A stretch of DNA of 54,798 nucleotides from positions 1 through 54,798 of the forward strand of contig MCFE01000597.1 of NCBI GenBank assembly GCA_002104905.1. Direction: 5' to 3'. The position numbers and the translations under genes are program-made. The stretch is from Basidiobolus meristosporus CBS 931.73 (lineage: Eukaryota; Basidiobolomycota; Basidiobolomycetes; Basidiobolales; Basidiobolaceae). Below, piece by piece: positions 1 to 9,500 of this stretch; the first letter of the stretch is position 1, and each line of letters begins with the position of its first letter. The notes below the pieces were generated by a model that searched no databases, was not told the DNA's origin, and worked only from the letters and a program-made list of their open reading frames with translations.

Positions 1-328
1 ACGATTGATTGATAAGTAGACAGAGTGTTTAGGGTTTCGAGTTGCTGATGAGAGCCAAGTAGCCGGGGCATTTCGTTACCTTCAATCACACCCTCTTAAG
101 CGTGACGAAATATCCATTTCTAGACTTTGTGTCTATACCGTTGAGCTGGCTCAACTTCAGTCAGCCTATTTCACATCATTGCATTGCGCTGCTGTCAGCA
201 ACAAGAATCATCAAATCTCGAAGTTAATTCGACCACACCTTCACGGTCTGAGATAGGTAAACATGGGATACACATATGAGGAATAAAAAACAGAGGGGAG
301 AGCCGTTGCATTTCTGCTGCTTTTTAAA
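1..328. other. Intergenic, no gene recognised
   Basis: Normal-CpG sequence with no convincing coding frame. It precedes the RNase T2 pseudogene and may include its former promoter. I see no clear TATA box at the expected distance. Confidence 0.5.
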
Positions 329-959
329 AGGAACCTCCTCGTGTTCTTAGCCTTTGGTGCCATCGCCTCCTCTGCTATTGACTCTTCCCAGGATTCTTGC
401 CCAATAAATAACAACTCTTGCGCCATATCTAACGCTGATTTGTGCCGCGTCCCGCCCTACGGGATTTTTGTCCTCACTCAACAGGTATGTCCCATCAACA
501 AGAAACCCCTTGTGCAGCAGCCAAGTAATCCAGTGAATCCATGGTCCCGAGGATGCCTTTACGCTACATGGGCTATGGCCAGACACTTGGTAAGCGACTT
601 TCAGTATCCATTTTGTAAATGGTGTTACAGAGTTCTTTTTGATCTAGCTCTGGCGGCCAAGGTACATCTGATGGCCGTGATTCATTCAGGGCCTACTTGG
701 AAGTTGAAAAGATTGTCCGAGATGCTAACAGTACCCTTTACTATCAAATGAAGCTCTACTGGTCTTCCTACAACGGTGACAATGGCATCTTCTGGTGAGC
801 GGACTTTCGCCGACTTTTCACCACTGAGCACTAATGAATTTTGGCCGGACATGTAGGGAGTATCAATGGAGCAAGCACGGAACTTGCGTATCGATCCTAA
901 ACCCAGCGTGCTATGACTCAAGCTATCGCAAAGAGCTACCGGCATTGTACATGGACTGA
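329..959 (+). pseudogene. Ribonuclease T2 family pseudogene with short introns
   Basis: RNase T2 enzymes are secreted acid endoribonucleases. The gene can be read as exons 329-484, 534-589, 648-794 and 857-959. The introns are 485-533 (GTATGT..CAG), 590-647 (GTAAGC..TAG) and 795-856 (GTGAGC..TAG, with CTAAT as branch site). Exon 1 encodes a signal-like hydrophobic stretch, a Cys-rich start and FVLTQQ. Exon 2 carries the first catalytic motif FTLHGLWPD. Exons 3-4 carry LYYQMKLYW and then WSKHGTC, the second motif region. Lesions: the expected start codon at 329-331 reads AGG. A TGA at 534-536 sits where the family has Trp after TQQ. The His-Glu before WSKHGTC is replaced by Tyr-Gln, although the Lys and last His remain. 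TGA at 957-959 ends the frame well short of the family length of about 220 mature residues. A possible further exon lies near 1005-1060. The exact intron borders are inference; the family call rests on two catalytic motifs in the right order. Confidence 0.85.
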
Positions 960-1299
960 CTCACAGGTGTACTGCTTACTGCTAACTGCAACTAGACATC
1001 ACAGTATCGCCACGAAGCTAAGCCTTATATGGATTTGATGGAATTGGTTGGTGTATATGCAATGCTGATTCTCATGCTGCCTTCTTGGTTATCCCAAACA
1101 CCACGGTTCATAGCACAATGAAAAGTGTAGATGACTAGTGTTACTGAGCGTGTAACTAGTTTTTTTGAGAGTAGCCGCTTTGACAGCACTTGAATTTCTG
1201 CTATTTTCCTACGTTCCTCGTACAAAGTTTTTGCAAGGGAGCAACTATCTTACAATACCATCAATAGATGACCTGGTGCTTCGAAGTAGCCAAGAGATA
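960..1299. other. Between RNase T2 pseudogene and dehydrogenase 3' end
   Basis: GTGTAC at 967, CTAAC at 982 and TAG at 993-995 look like another intron of the RNase T2 relic, and the frame near 1005-1060 might be its decayed last part. Nothing else is recognisable. Confidence 0.35.
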
Positions 1300-1305
1300 T
1301 TTATT
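1300..1305 (-). terminator. Polyadenylation signal AATAAA of the dehydrogenase gene
   Basis: On the minus strand AATAAA lies 85 bp past the stop codon at 1390-1392. The giant gene has AATAAA at nearly the same distance from its stop. A functional role is inferred. Confidence 0.5.
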
Positions 1306-1389
1306 CAAAATTGTAGCCATAGCACCCATTGCATCCAGATAGTGTACTTTCGTAGCCAGATGGAGCAATGGTGGGGGCACCCTTAGTCT

Positions 1390-2517
1390 CTAGACGCGCT
1401 TACCAAGCCCAGCTTTTTCGTACACCATATCGATCGACTTCATCGAGCTCAAGAAGTCATCCCCATCAACTGCGCTATTTTCATCGACCTGATGCCAAAA
1501 TGGATCTTTGGTTACATTGAAGACTCTTCTTGCGAAGGTTTCTAGTTGGTACCGATATGTGCTATACCAGTCTACCTGCTCCGGCTGGTTGGGATACCGA
1601 TATATAGATTCGGTCACTGATTCTCCACCTTTAAGCTCCATCACGGTGAGTGCGTTGTGATTGTGAGGAAGTACATACCCATCCAGTGTTAGACAATGGG
1701 ATTCTGTATAAACCTTGACGATTTGCACCTCCTCTTTTAGCCCTTCTTTGCTCAACCCACATTCGATATGGGCCGTTCTTCCGTTCCCGAAATCAAGGTC
1801 TGCCTCAATCTCGTTATCGATTCTCTTATCGCCACCAGGTAAATGAGTAGCCTTCGCATTCGTACATTCAATAGGCTCCGCAGCAAAGAAGTACCGGCAA
1901 GCGGACAACACGTAGCCGAGATCCATCAAGGCCCCACCTGCGAACTCGAAGTCGTACCGGAAATCGGTAGGCTGGCAGACTCCCGGCACCAGAAAGAACT
2001 GGGCCTCAATGCGTGTAGGGGCGCCGTACTTTTTAGAAGCCAGTAGCTCGCGTACGTGCTGCATGAACGGGTGAAACCGGTTATGGAAAGCCTCGAGGAG
2101 GACCAGATTTTTCGCCTGCGCCTTGTTTAATAACTCCAGGGCCTGCTCAGCGTTAGAAGCGCCGGGCTTTTCGACCAGTACGTGTTTCCCCGAGTTGAGC
2201 GCTCGTAGGGTCCAACTGTGATGCAAACTGTTGGGCAGGGCGTTGTAGATGGCGTCAACCTCGGGGTCGTTGACGAGCGCCTCGTAGTCCTCATATACTT
2301 TGGGGAGGCTCCACTTTTGAGCGTACTCGGTGGCTCGAGCTTTGTCACGAGCAGCAACACCAGCGATGATGACGGACGACATGGACTTTGCTGGTCGGAT
2401 GACGGCGTTAGGGGCGATATTGGAGGCACCCAAGAGGCCAATTCGCAGTGCGTTGGGTTCTTTGTTGCTTTCGACTGGATTGTTAATAAGGTCACGACGC
2501 TGCTTGTCCGTCATCAT
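1390..2517 (-). CDS. Gfo/Idh/MocA-family NAD(P)-dependent oxidoreductase
   Basis: A 375-residue intronless gene. The family oxidises sugars or dihydrodiols with NAD(P). The closest type by pattern is dimeric dihydrodiol dehydrogenase / NADP D-xylose 1-dehydrogenase, but the substrate cannot be fixed here. The N-terminal Rossmann fold starts with GLLGAS (residues 27-32). The chain continues through NALPNSLHH (92-100) to the family hallmark EKP (116-118), whose Lys is catalytic in the family. It is followed by AFHNRFHP, typical of the second domain, and GGALMDLGY, typical of the central sheet. The length matches fungal members. The ATG at 2515-2517 is chosen because it follows a TATAAATA box by 42 bp; residue 2 is also Met, so the start could shift by one codon. 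About 25 residues precede the Rossmann fold and there is no signal peptide, so a cytosolic enzyme is expected. No frameshift or missing motif was seen. Confidence 0.93.
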   Translation of the reverse strand: MMTDKQRRDLINNPVESNKEPNALRIGLLGASNIAPNAVIRPAKSMSSVIIAGVAARDKARATEYAQKWSLPKVYEDYEALVNDPEVDAIYNALPNSLHHSWTLRALNSGKHVLVEKPGASNAEQALELLNKAQAKNLVLLEAFHNRFHPFMQHVRELLASKKYGAPTRIEAQFFLVPGVCQPTDFRYDFEFAGGALMDLGYVLSACRYFFAAEPIECTNAKATHLPGGDKRIDNEIEADLDFGNGRTAHIECGLSKEGLKEEVQIVKVYTESHCLTLDGYVLPHNHNALTVMELKGGESVTESIYRYPNQPEQVDWYSTYRYQLETFARRVFNVTKDPFWHQVDENSAVDGDDFLSSMKSIDMVYEKAGLGKRV

Positions 2518-2559
2518 GGATACTTCGATCGTCCTGCCATCAGAGGATTGGTGTGGCCG

Positions 2560-2567
2560 TATTTATA
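2560..2567 (-). promoter_or_regulatory. TATA box of the dehydrogenase gene
   Basis: The minus strand reads TATAAATA, 42 bp upstream of the ATG ending at 2517. The same octamer lies 41 bp upstream of the giant gene's ATG. The transcription start is inferred to be only a few bases before the ATG, giving a very short leader. Confidence 0.65.
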
Positions 2568-3200
2568 TGAGCTCATCCGGTCACATGTCGTCAGACAGTC
2601 AATCCGCATAAGGCACAAACTACATACCACACTATCATTAGCAATCATCGATCTGCCATGAAAATTTCCGAGTAAACGCCAAATGCCGGTTGGTTTCGAC
2701 CAATCGCAGCATTCAAGAGGAAATCAGGAGCCAGAAAACCCATTCCGCCTTGCAGAGGCCCGCAATTTTGAAATCACCCCCAACTGGAAAGGTGGTGATC
2801 ACGTATTGCTCCGTCACGGTGGTTGCTGTATTCATAAGGTGGCGAGGGCATTTGGGAGGTGCATCGATTAAAGCTTGTATGAAGGTGATAAGATACGCAC
2901 ATTGCAAACCTTCTACGGTCAAACGTCGTCCATAAGCATATCTCTTTCCGGATCTATGATTATTTCAGTCAAGAACTGCAAAAATCAATCGAACAGATGA
3001 CTAGTATTTTAACAGGTCATAACTGTACAATCCGGCACGTATCACAAGCGTCATAAAATGCGTCATGCAAGGTGCAGAAAGGCTGGGAGCCCAAATATTG
3101 TTGATGTGCTTTTTTATTGGGCATAAATATCAATAGTGGTGGGCAATGGAATCTGGGCAAGCATACTCTTGCTTGGCAGCACTATAGCAGTGTAGACATA
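2568..3200. other. Intergenic, boundary of normal DNA and transposon island
   Basis: Open frames here are short and unlike any family I recognise. CpG is still present up to about 3060, then becomes rare. No promoter, RNA gene or repeat is evident before the Harbinger terminus at 3201. Confidence 0.4.
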
Positions 3201-3223
3201 AGACTTGTTCCATTGGATAGTGC
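3201..3223. repeat. Terminal inverted repeat of a PIF/Harbinger-type element
   Basis: It begins AGACTTGTTCCATTGGATAG and is identical over 23 bases to the inverted right end of the palindromic MITE at 47277-48010. Subterminal AGTGCC / GGCACT motifs recur to about 3290, as in that MITE. The flanking triplet ATA could be half of a 3-bp target duplication. I did not find the matching right end, so the element is probably truncated or rearranged. Confidence 0.75.
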
Positions 3224-3378
3224 GACATAGTGCCAGCCTGTTTTAGTGCTGGATCAATCTGGCACTCTACGGCACTATCTGACACTCTAATTTTTACCAT
3301 TATGCCAGTGGTAGGATACAGTTACTGGTATTTTTACTCAATCTTACTTGTGTTGCTTAGAACAGTGCTTATCTTGCT

Positions 3379-4170
3379 TTATTTAACTTCATAATGCTCC
3401 AGACACCTTTCTCTCAGTGGATGTCTTCTTGTATGAATATACTGTGCATCAATAGGTATCTTAACTATTTTACCTATTCTGCTATTTTCTCCTATATATG
3501 ACTTTCCTCTGTATTTACCTGCTAATATGCTGAATCTCTTTAGATATCCAAATGTATGCTCTACTCTCACTCTGAAATGATTAAATATCTCATTGTAGAG
3601 CTTCTGCTTCCTGCTAAGCACTCCATTCCTTGGCTTCCTATGAGCAGTAATACATCCTGATCTCTGGGAATCCTCTCCTACATAAGATAAGTCTGCCATA
3701 CATTTCTCTCCTCTACTGGACCAGATGAAGTCACCCTCAATGTCAGACAGTGCTTGAAACTTCACACAGTGTGCCTTGAATTTACCAGAATAAAAGTGCC
3801 TCTGCCCTCCAGAAGGTCTGTTAATCCTGACTGAAAGGTATCCAAAATACTCCTAATATAGAACCTGTTGCTGAACACTCTGGGATATGGCAGACTATTG
3901 GAGCTTCTGAACCTAGTATTCCAAGCTTGCTCTGAGTCATTCATACCCTCTGCAAGGTGGTTCTCCATTGCTGTCTGCTGGGAATGAAAGCTTTTAAGAC
4001 TTCTGTTGCCATGAATGATGTGATGAAACCTTGTAGGGCAATAGTTCTTGTTATAGCAGAGAAGCTTAACAATGGATCTCCTTGGGTAGACTGGGGTAGA
4101 TGGTCCACAGTACTTGGAATAGATCTCCTCTAATGTGTCAAATGGAAATTTAGTGGTGTTGATGGGATTG
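3379..4170 (-). pseudogene. Degenerate PIF/Harbinger (DDE_4-type) transposase
   Basis: Two minus-strand frames that abut near 3765 read as the C-terminal part of a HARBI1-like DDE transposase, which cuts and pastes its element. Recognisable pieces in order are VKFQALSD, then MADLSYVGE at the place of the second catalytic Asp (family pattern D-x-GY), then LYNEIFNHFRVRVEHTFGYL, which holds the catalytic Glu and the FGxLK-type signature. Upstream of 3765 the frame stays open to about 4170, but I do not recognise its sequence, and the first catalytic Asp is not identified. One end of the element lies at 3201. The frame break at 3765 and the missing N-terminal part mark it as dead. CpG is very rare across it. 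Confidence 0.65.
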
Positions 4171-4200
4171 TTGAGAAAATACTATTCCAATGAGTAAGGC

Positions 4201-6180
4201 ATATCAGGATTGGTATGCAATTGAATTGTGATGATATGAATTGATTTGGTGCAATCAGCTTGATTTATCTGATATTCCATGTATTATGAATAAATCTCCA
4301 TCAATTGCCATGTATCCCATCATTATGTTGCAAAAATCATCCTCAAACAATGACTTGGTGACTTTTTAATGATTTACTTACATGTTTATAATTGAATCGG
4401 AAATCTGCAATTGATGTGATATGATCTGTGTCAATGGAATCCAAGAAGCATCATGCTTAGTATATGGAAAACCCAACAATCCCATTAGTTTTCATGCATA
4501 TTGCATATCAGACCAGGTTGATGCCAATATACTACTGTATAAGTATTGAAATCTGTCACTGTGGTCCCTATACCAAGTCTTAACTTATCTTTAGTACCAT
4601 CCAGACAAAATACATCCCCCAGCTCACAAGCATGGTCTGGACTGGAAAAGTCTATGTTGGATCTATTCAAGCTCTTGCCAAGTGCTTTTAATATGGCCCA
4701 AGTGTCTATGATGAGCCTTCATACAGATACATATGCACTACTCATTAATCTAGCAGAACTGGGTACCTCAGAGAGTTGACAGAGATGGAAGAATCCAAGT
4801 AGAAAGCTATGGCATGAGTTATACATCAAGATACCAGCAGATGTATGTAAGAAGATATATAAAAAGACAAGTACTGAAATCAAGATTGAGCTGACTGTGA
4901 GGGCATTTGATGAGGAAGCCGCATGCAATCTATGCAGTATGGGCTGGACATGTCTGTTTGTGCCTCAACTTTGGGAACTAAAGAGATTTTGAATGAGTTG
5001 TTGCCTCAAATGACTAATGCTCTATGTGATATACTAGTAGAGCTAAGTGGCTTCTGAGAGCAATACACACAGGACTCATCAAGGCAACATTTACAAAGTA
5101 TCAGACCAAGGGTAAGTGGGTACCTTGAGGAATCAGAAGGCATGAAGTCAACACATGTCAGTTCAATGTGCATGCTTCAGAGCAAAACCACCAGAACTTA
5201 CCAAACTACTCATTTGAACACAAGTGCATTGGAGTGGGCCAAGTTGTGTCAACATGTAACCTCACACCAAACTCAGCCAAGGGCTATACCAACACATCAA
5301 GTTGCACCTGCACATGCCAGCACACCTGAACATCAGCAAGTTACTTCTGGTGAACTGACTGATATTGACCCACATGAAGTGCTTCCACCACCAGAGGCTT
5401 AGGCAAATAAATGAATGCATCAGCATGTGGCACTTCAGGCTGGTTCCATAATATCTTCTGGAGCAATTCAGCACAGCCAAGCTCTAGCAATGCACTCATC
5501 AACTAGGAGGCAAAACACTGACTACAAGCACACAAGTAGCCAAGATGATAGTCAACAAGGAAGTAATTCAGGTGTGCAAAGTGAATTACAACCAAAAGCT
5601 TCAGCAGTAATCCCTGTGAGAAAAAATCTAGGAGAAGCTGATACAATTGCATTGAGTTGCTACAATTTGTCATGATCCAAATAGTTCATTTTTTGCAATC
5701 CAAATCAAGCCATTGCACATCAGTGATCACTAGATTTTTGTTGTAAGTAATATCAAGGTTGCTTCACATTTGATACAGAGCCCCTATAATAAACATCCTG
5801 CATATGTATACATCATCTGTAACACCAGTGCAGCTATTTGATCTGATTAGCACCTACACAATTGGTTGTGTGCTTGCTATGACACCTTGCCCAATCACTA
5901 AGATTAGGGATTTACTTGCTCAATGGGCAAAATAGGTTATTTGATGGCAATTTAGGTAGTTTGTGTATTGGTCAATGAGTAAATTGGGGGCTAAGAGCTT
6001 CAGACTACTTTTAAACCAATCAGTTATTGACATACCATCCAATTGGAGCAATTGTCACAAAAATGGTAAGTATCAGTGTAACTTAGAATGTGAAACATAT
6101 TTATTTCCATTTACATTAAAGCAGCATATCTAAGTACTGGATTTTACCTACCACAATAATGGTATTCAATTGCGCATGTG
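4201..6180. other. CpG-depleted, AT-rich degenerate sequence, probably transposon-derived
   Basis: Only short broken frames remain. A Gln/Ser/Thr-rich plus-strand stretch at 5142-5675, in two adjoining frames, is the longest, and it matches nothing I know. I counted two CG dinucleotides in 4141-4980. The region may be further Harbinger internal sequence, but that is a guess from position only. Confidence 0.45.
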
Positions 6181-6185
6181 CTGCA

Positions 6186-6534
6186 TGTTGTAAGAGTCTT
6201 GGAGATATTGGAAGTGATTGGGAGGACAAGTAGATTATGTGGTTTTCACTTAATGATTTATTGAATGTAAAAGTAGTATTTATACTTTTACCTGGTCTTG
6301 GCATTACATACACATAGAATAGGTTAAGGAAGGTCCCAAGAACATGTGTGCAAAGTTTGGGGCTGTTTGGACAACTTTGAGAATTTTCATGTTCTGGGTA
6401 CCTGGTATTTTGGTGAAAATATTCTAAGTAAATCCCAACAAGGAATTTGGTCAGTATTCTCTAGGATTTGAAGGTGATGATCTAAGTGACTAAGTTAGGT
6501 GAATATTTAGGTGGAAATACAAATTTTTACAACA
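6186..6534 (-). repeat. Solo LTR of copia family (349 bp) with target duplication
   Basis: On the plus strand it starts TGTTGTAAGAGTC and ends TTTTTACAACA. It is flanked by perfect 5-bp direct repeats CTGCA at 6181-6185 and 6535-6539. No primer-binding site or gag adjoins it, so it is a solo LTR left by LTR-LTR recombination. On the minus strand it contains TATAAATA (6277-6284) followed about 15 bp later by AATAAA (6257-6262), the element's promoter and polyadenylation signal. It serves as the reference copy for the other LTRs in the window. Confidence 0.93.
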
Positions 6535-6539
6535 CTGCA

Positions 6540-9500
6540 AGCATTACAAGTTGACACAATTGCTTGTGCCAACCTCATTGTGTCCAATTCTGCCATAGTG
6601 TGTGAGATTGCCCCACATAGTGCAAAATAGTCCAAGAGTAATCCTGCCTACTGGTAGCTACAATACCATGCCCAATTGTTCTTTGCAACTGTGGATTGCA
6701 CTGTGCACCCTGGCACAGTACAATGGAACAGGTCTATACCATTTGTGTTACAACCTGCTGGCTTGTACTCATAGTGTTCTCAAAATTTTGTTGGTCAGAT
6801 TGGGCACCATTGAGGAGTACCAAGTTGAGTGTACCAAGATTTTGTTGGTTTATGGCATCAAAGTTGCTGTTGTTATTGTGTAGCCTTATGAGCATAGCAT
6901 TTGCAATGCACTAGCTTGAAGCTTGACACACAATGTAGTTATTTAGTACTGCAGGTACTATCTTGGGACTCAAGATTCTAAACACCATAGATGTGGGGTA
7001 CCTAACTTCAGTACTATCTGTTTCTGAAGGCTACTGCATTCTGTGCATGGTGGCTGAAAAGAGAAAACTCTTTGTTTGACAAGTTTCAAATCTCAGCCTA
7101 TTGAAATAATCTCCCTCTACCCCTGACTTAGTGTTGGACTCCTCTAACCTGATCCCAGAAATATGGGTGGTGTCAAGTCTGATATAAGGATCCCTTGGGC
7201 TTGACATAATTTGCAAGATAGCAACCCTTACCATCATGTATGTCAGACTATCAGGTGTTTAGATCAATTGCTTTATCTGGTACCCAGCTGGCCTTTGCTA
7301 GCTGGTCCCTTTATAGACTGAGTGAAGCACTTGCCCAGAGCTACATTGCTTACTCTGAAATATGATAAAGTAGTATTTCTATTTTCTATATGTTGATCAG
7401 ATGATAGATTCTTGCTTTTAAAACTACACTGCAGCATCTGGTCATATTGCTTATTATGCCTTGAAGTCTCTGCCAACAACTCTATGCAAAATAAATGTGA
7501 TGGTCCTGTCAAATGGATGTCACATAATTTAAGTCCCATGACTAAGAGATATTGATGCCAGTAAGAAACTGTACCAAAACAGCTGGAAAAAATGAACCCC
7601 AGATAATGCAAAAAAATGTCTCAAATGTTCTCATCACAATGGTCCGTAGGTTGCTTTTGATTGTTGCTCTAGCTTTTATCTCACTTTCTGACACAAGATG
7701 TTCAATCTTATCTTATGTTAATGTATATTGATGCATTATGAAGCAGCACTCCAACCTCTTGGTGTGCCTATTAATGTTCCAAAATTCTACTATTGGCATT
7801 GCAATGTTGTTACTTTGCATATCTGTGGGGTCATCATTCTGTCTACAAATGAAGGATGTGAAGGCTGTGGTAGACAAATTGCCTTTCTTGAATACTCATT
7901 TATCCTAGTATGGTGGATTTCAATTGTCTAAGCTTCAAGAATCTGTGAAAACAGTTGTTGTCATGCTGGTAATTCTTCTTGGCTATCACAGGTGTCAGAT
8001 TGTGCTAGGTGGATGGCATCAATTGGTGGCAACTGCAGCTTTTCTCTCACACTTTGGAGTCTTTGCCTTGGGTGGGCTTTTTTTCTTCTCCTTTCCACTT
8101 ACCACTGATGGGTTGTTTACTGCACTTTCACTGTCTCTAAGAAAAATATTCAACAAGCAGCCACCATAATGCAGACTAAATATCAGCTGAGTTCCAAGTT
8201 TCTCAAAACTGATAGTTCTCTATTTCTCAGGTGCCAGCTATTGACCAGACAAGTAAGTCTATTTTCCAGGAGGAGACTGAGCCAATCAGCATTCACACCA
8301 AACTTTGTAACTAGCTTATCATTACTTCTATTGAATATTGCAATTGAAAATTTGAGCAACAAAAACAATCTGTTTACCAGCAAAATGTCATTAGAATCCC
8401 AGCCAATAATAAGCTAAAGATCAGATGAACTTCAAGCATGAGATCTCCCATGGAGTAAGTGCTTCTTGTACTGCTGTACATCTTTTTCTTGTTAAATGCT
8501 ATAGCAGTGCCTCTGTTTGTGCTTCTTTGTCCCTTTCCAGCACTCTTCTATCTACCTCATGGTTCTTTACCGCTTCTTTTGAGCATGCAGCTCTGCTTGA
8601 GGTGGGCCCTTGAGAAGCTACTAGACTTTGACCATGGCACCCTTGTACCTCTGTCTTTGATTATTTTGAATACTATTGCAATATCCTATTAGCACACTGA
8701 TTCTGGTCTAAGATCCATTTGCTTGTTTGAATTCAGAATAATGTATATAGAACTAGTCAAGCACAATCTACTTGGCCTTAGGCTCCTGGTGATCCCGCTG
8801 TATGCCAGCCTGTAGATGATTGCATGTCAGCCTTTTCAAGGCCTTGTAAACATTAGCTCACTCTGTGGTAATGGAAAGTACTCTATTACTACAATATCTC
8901 AAAATTAATATTGCACTCATTTCTTTATTTCGCTTTTTGCTATCATAGCACACAAGTGAAAGATCAAGAAGTTTCAGCTTTGAAGGACAAATACTCCAGA
9001 CCCTGACAAGCAATTCACCCAAAAAATTATGTCATACAGAACACACAGTAGCCAACATATGTTTCAAATTACAGCTCATTTGAAGCAGCACTTAAGGAGT
9101 TATGACCAAAAGAGTCCAATTGTTACATATACTAGGCCTCTATTGCAAGGATTACCATTGTGACTTTGATCACATGTAACTTTCAGACCAGCCAATAAAA
9201 TCATGTGATATATTTGCAGGTGCTGCGCCTATGTTTGATCTACAACACTGCACAATTTTAGCTTTGGATTGTGTGTATTGTTTGCGCAATTGTCCAAAAA
9301 CTTTGATCCTTCAGAAATTTCAAATGTATGACTTCCCCAGCTAAAAAAAAAGGGAGCCTCTCTTTCCAGAATCTCCCCACTATTATTACAAGTTTATAGA
9401 TTATAAGACTTCCCCTGCATCACTTGCACTGTTGAGTATTCTGACTTTGATCAGTACTACATCAGTAAAGATACCACAAAGCTAACAAGAATCCAATCTA

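Noticed and set aside
341-751. A 136-codon continuous protein starting with GTG
   Set aside because: The frame reads through two introns and misses the RNase T2 motif, which lies in another frame. The spliced RNase T2 reading explains the sequence better.
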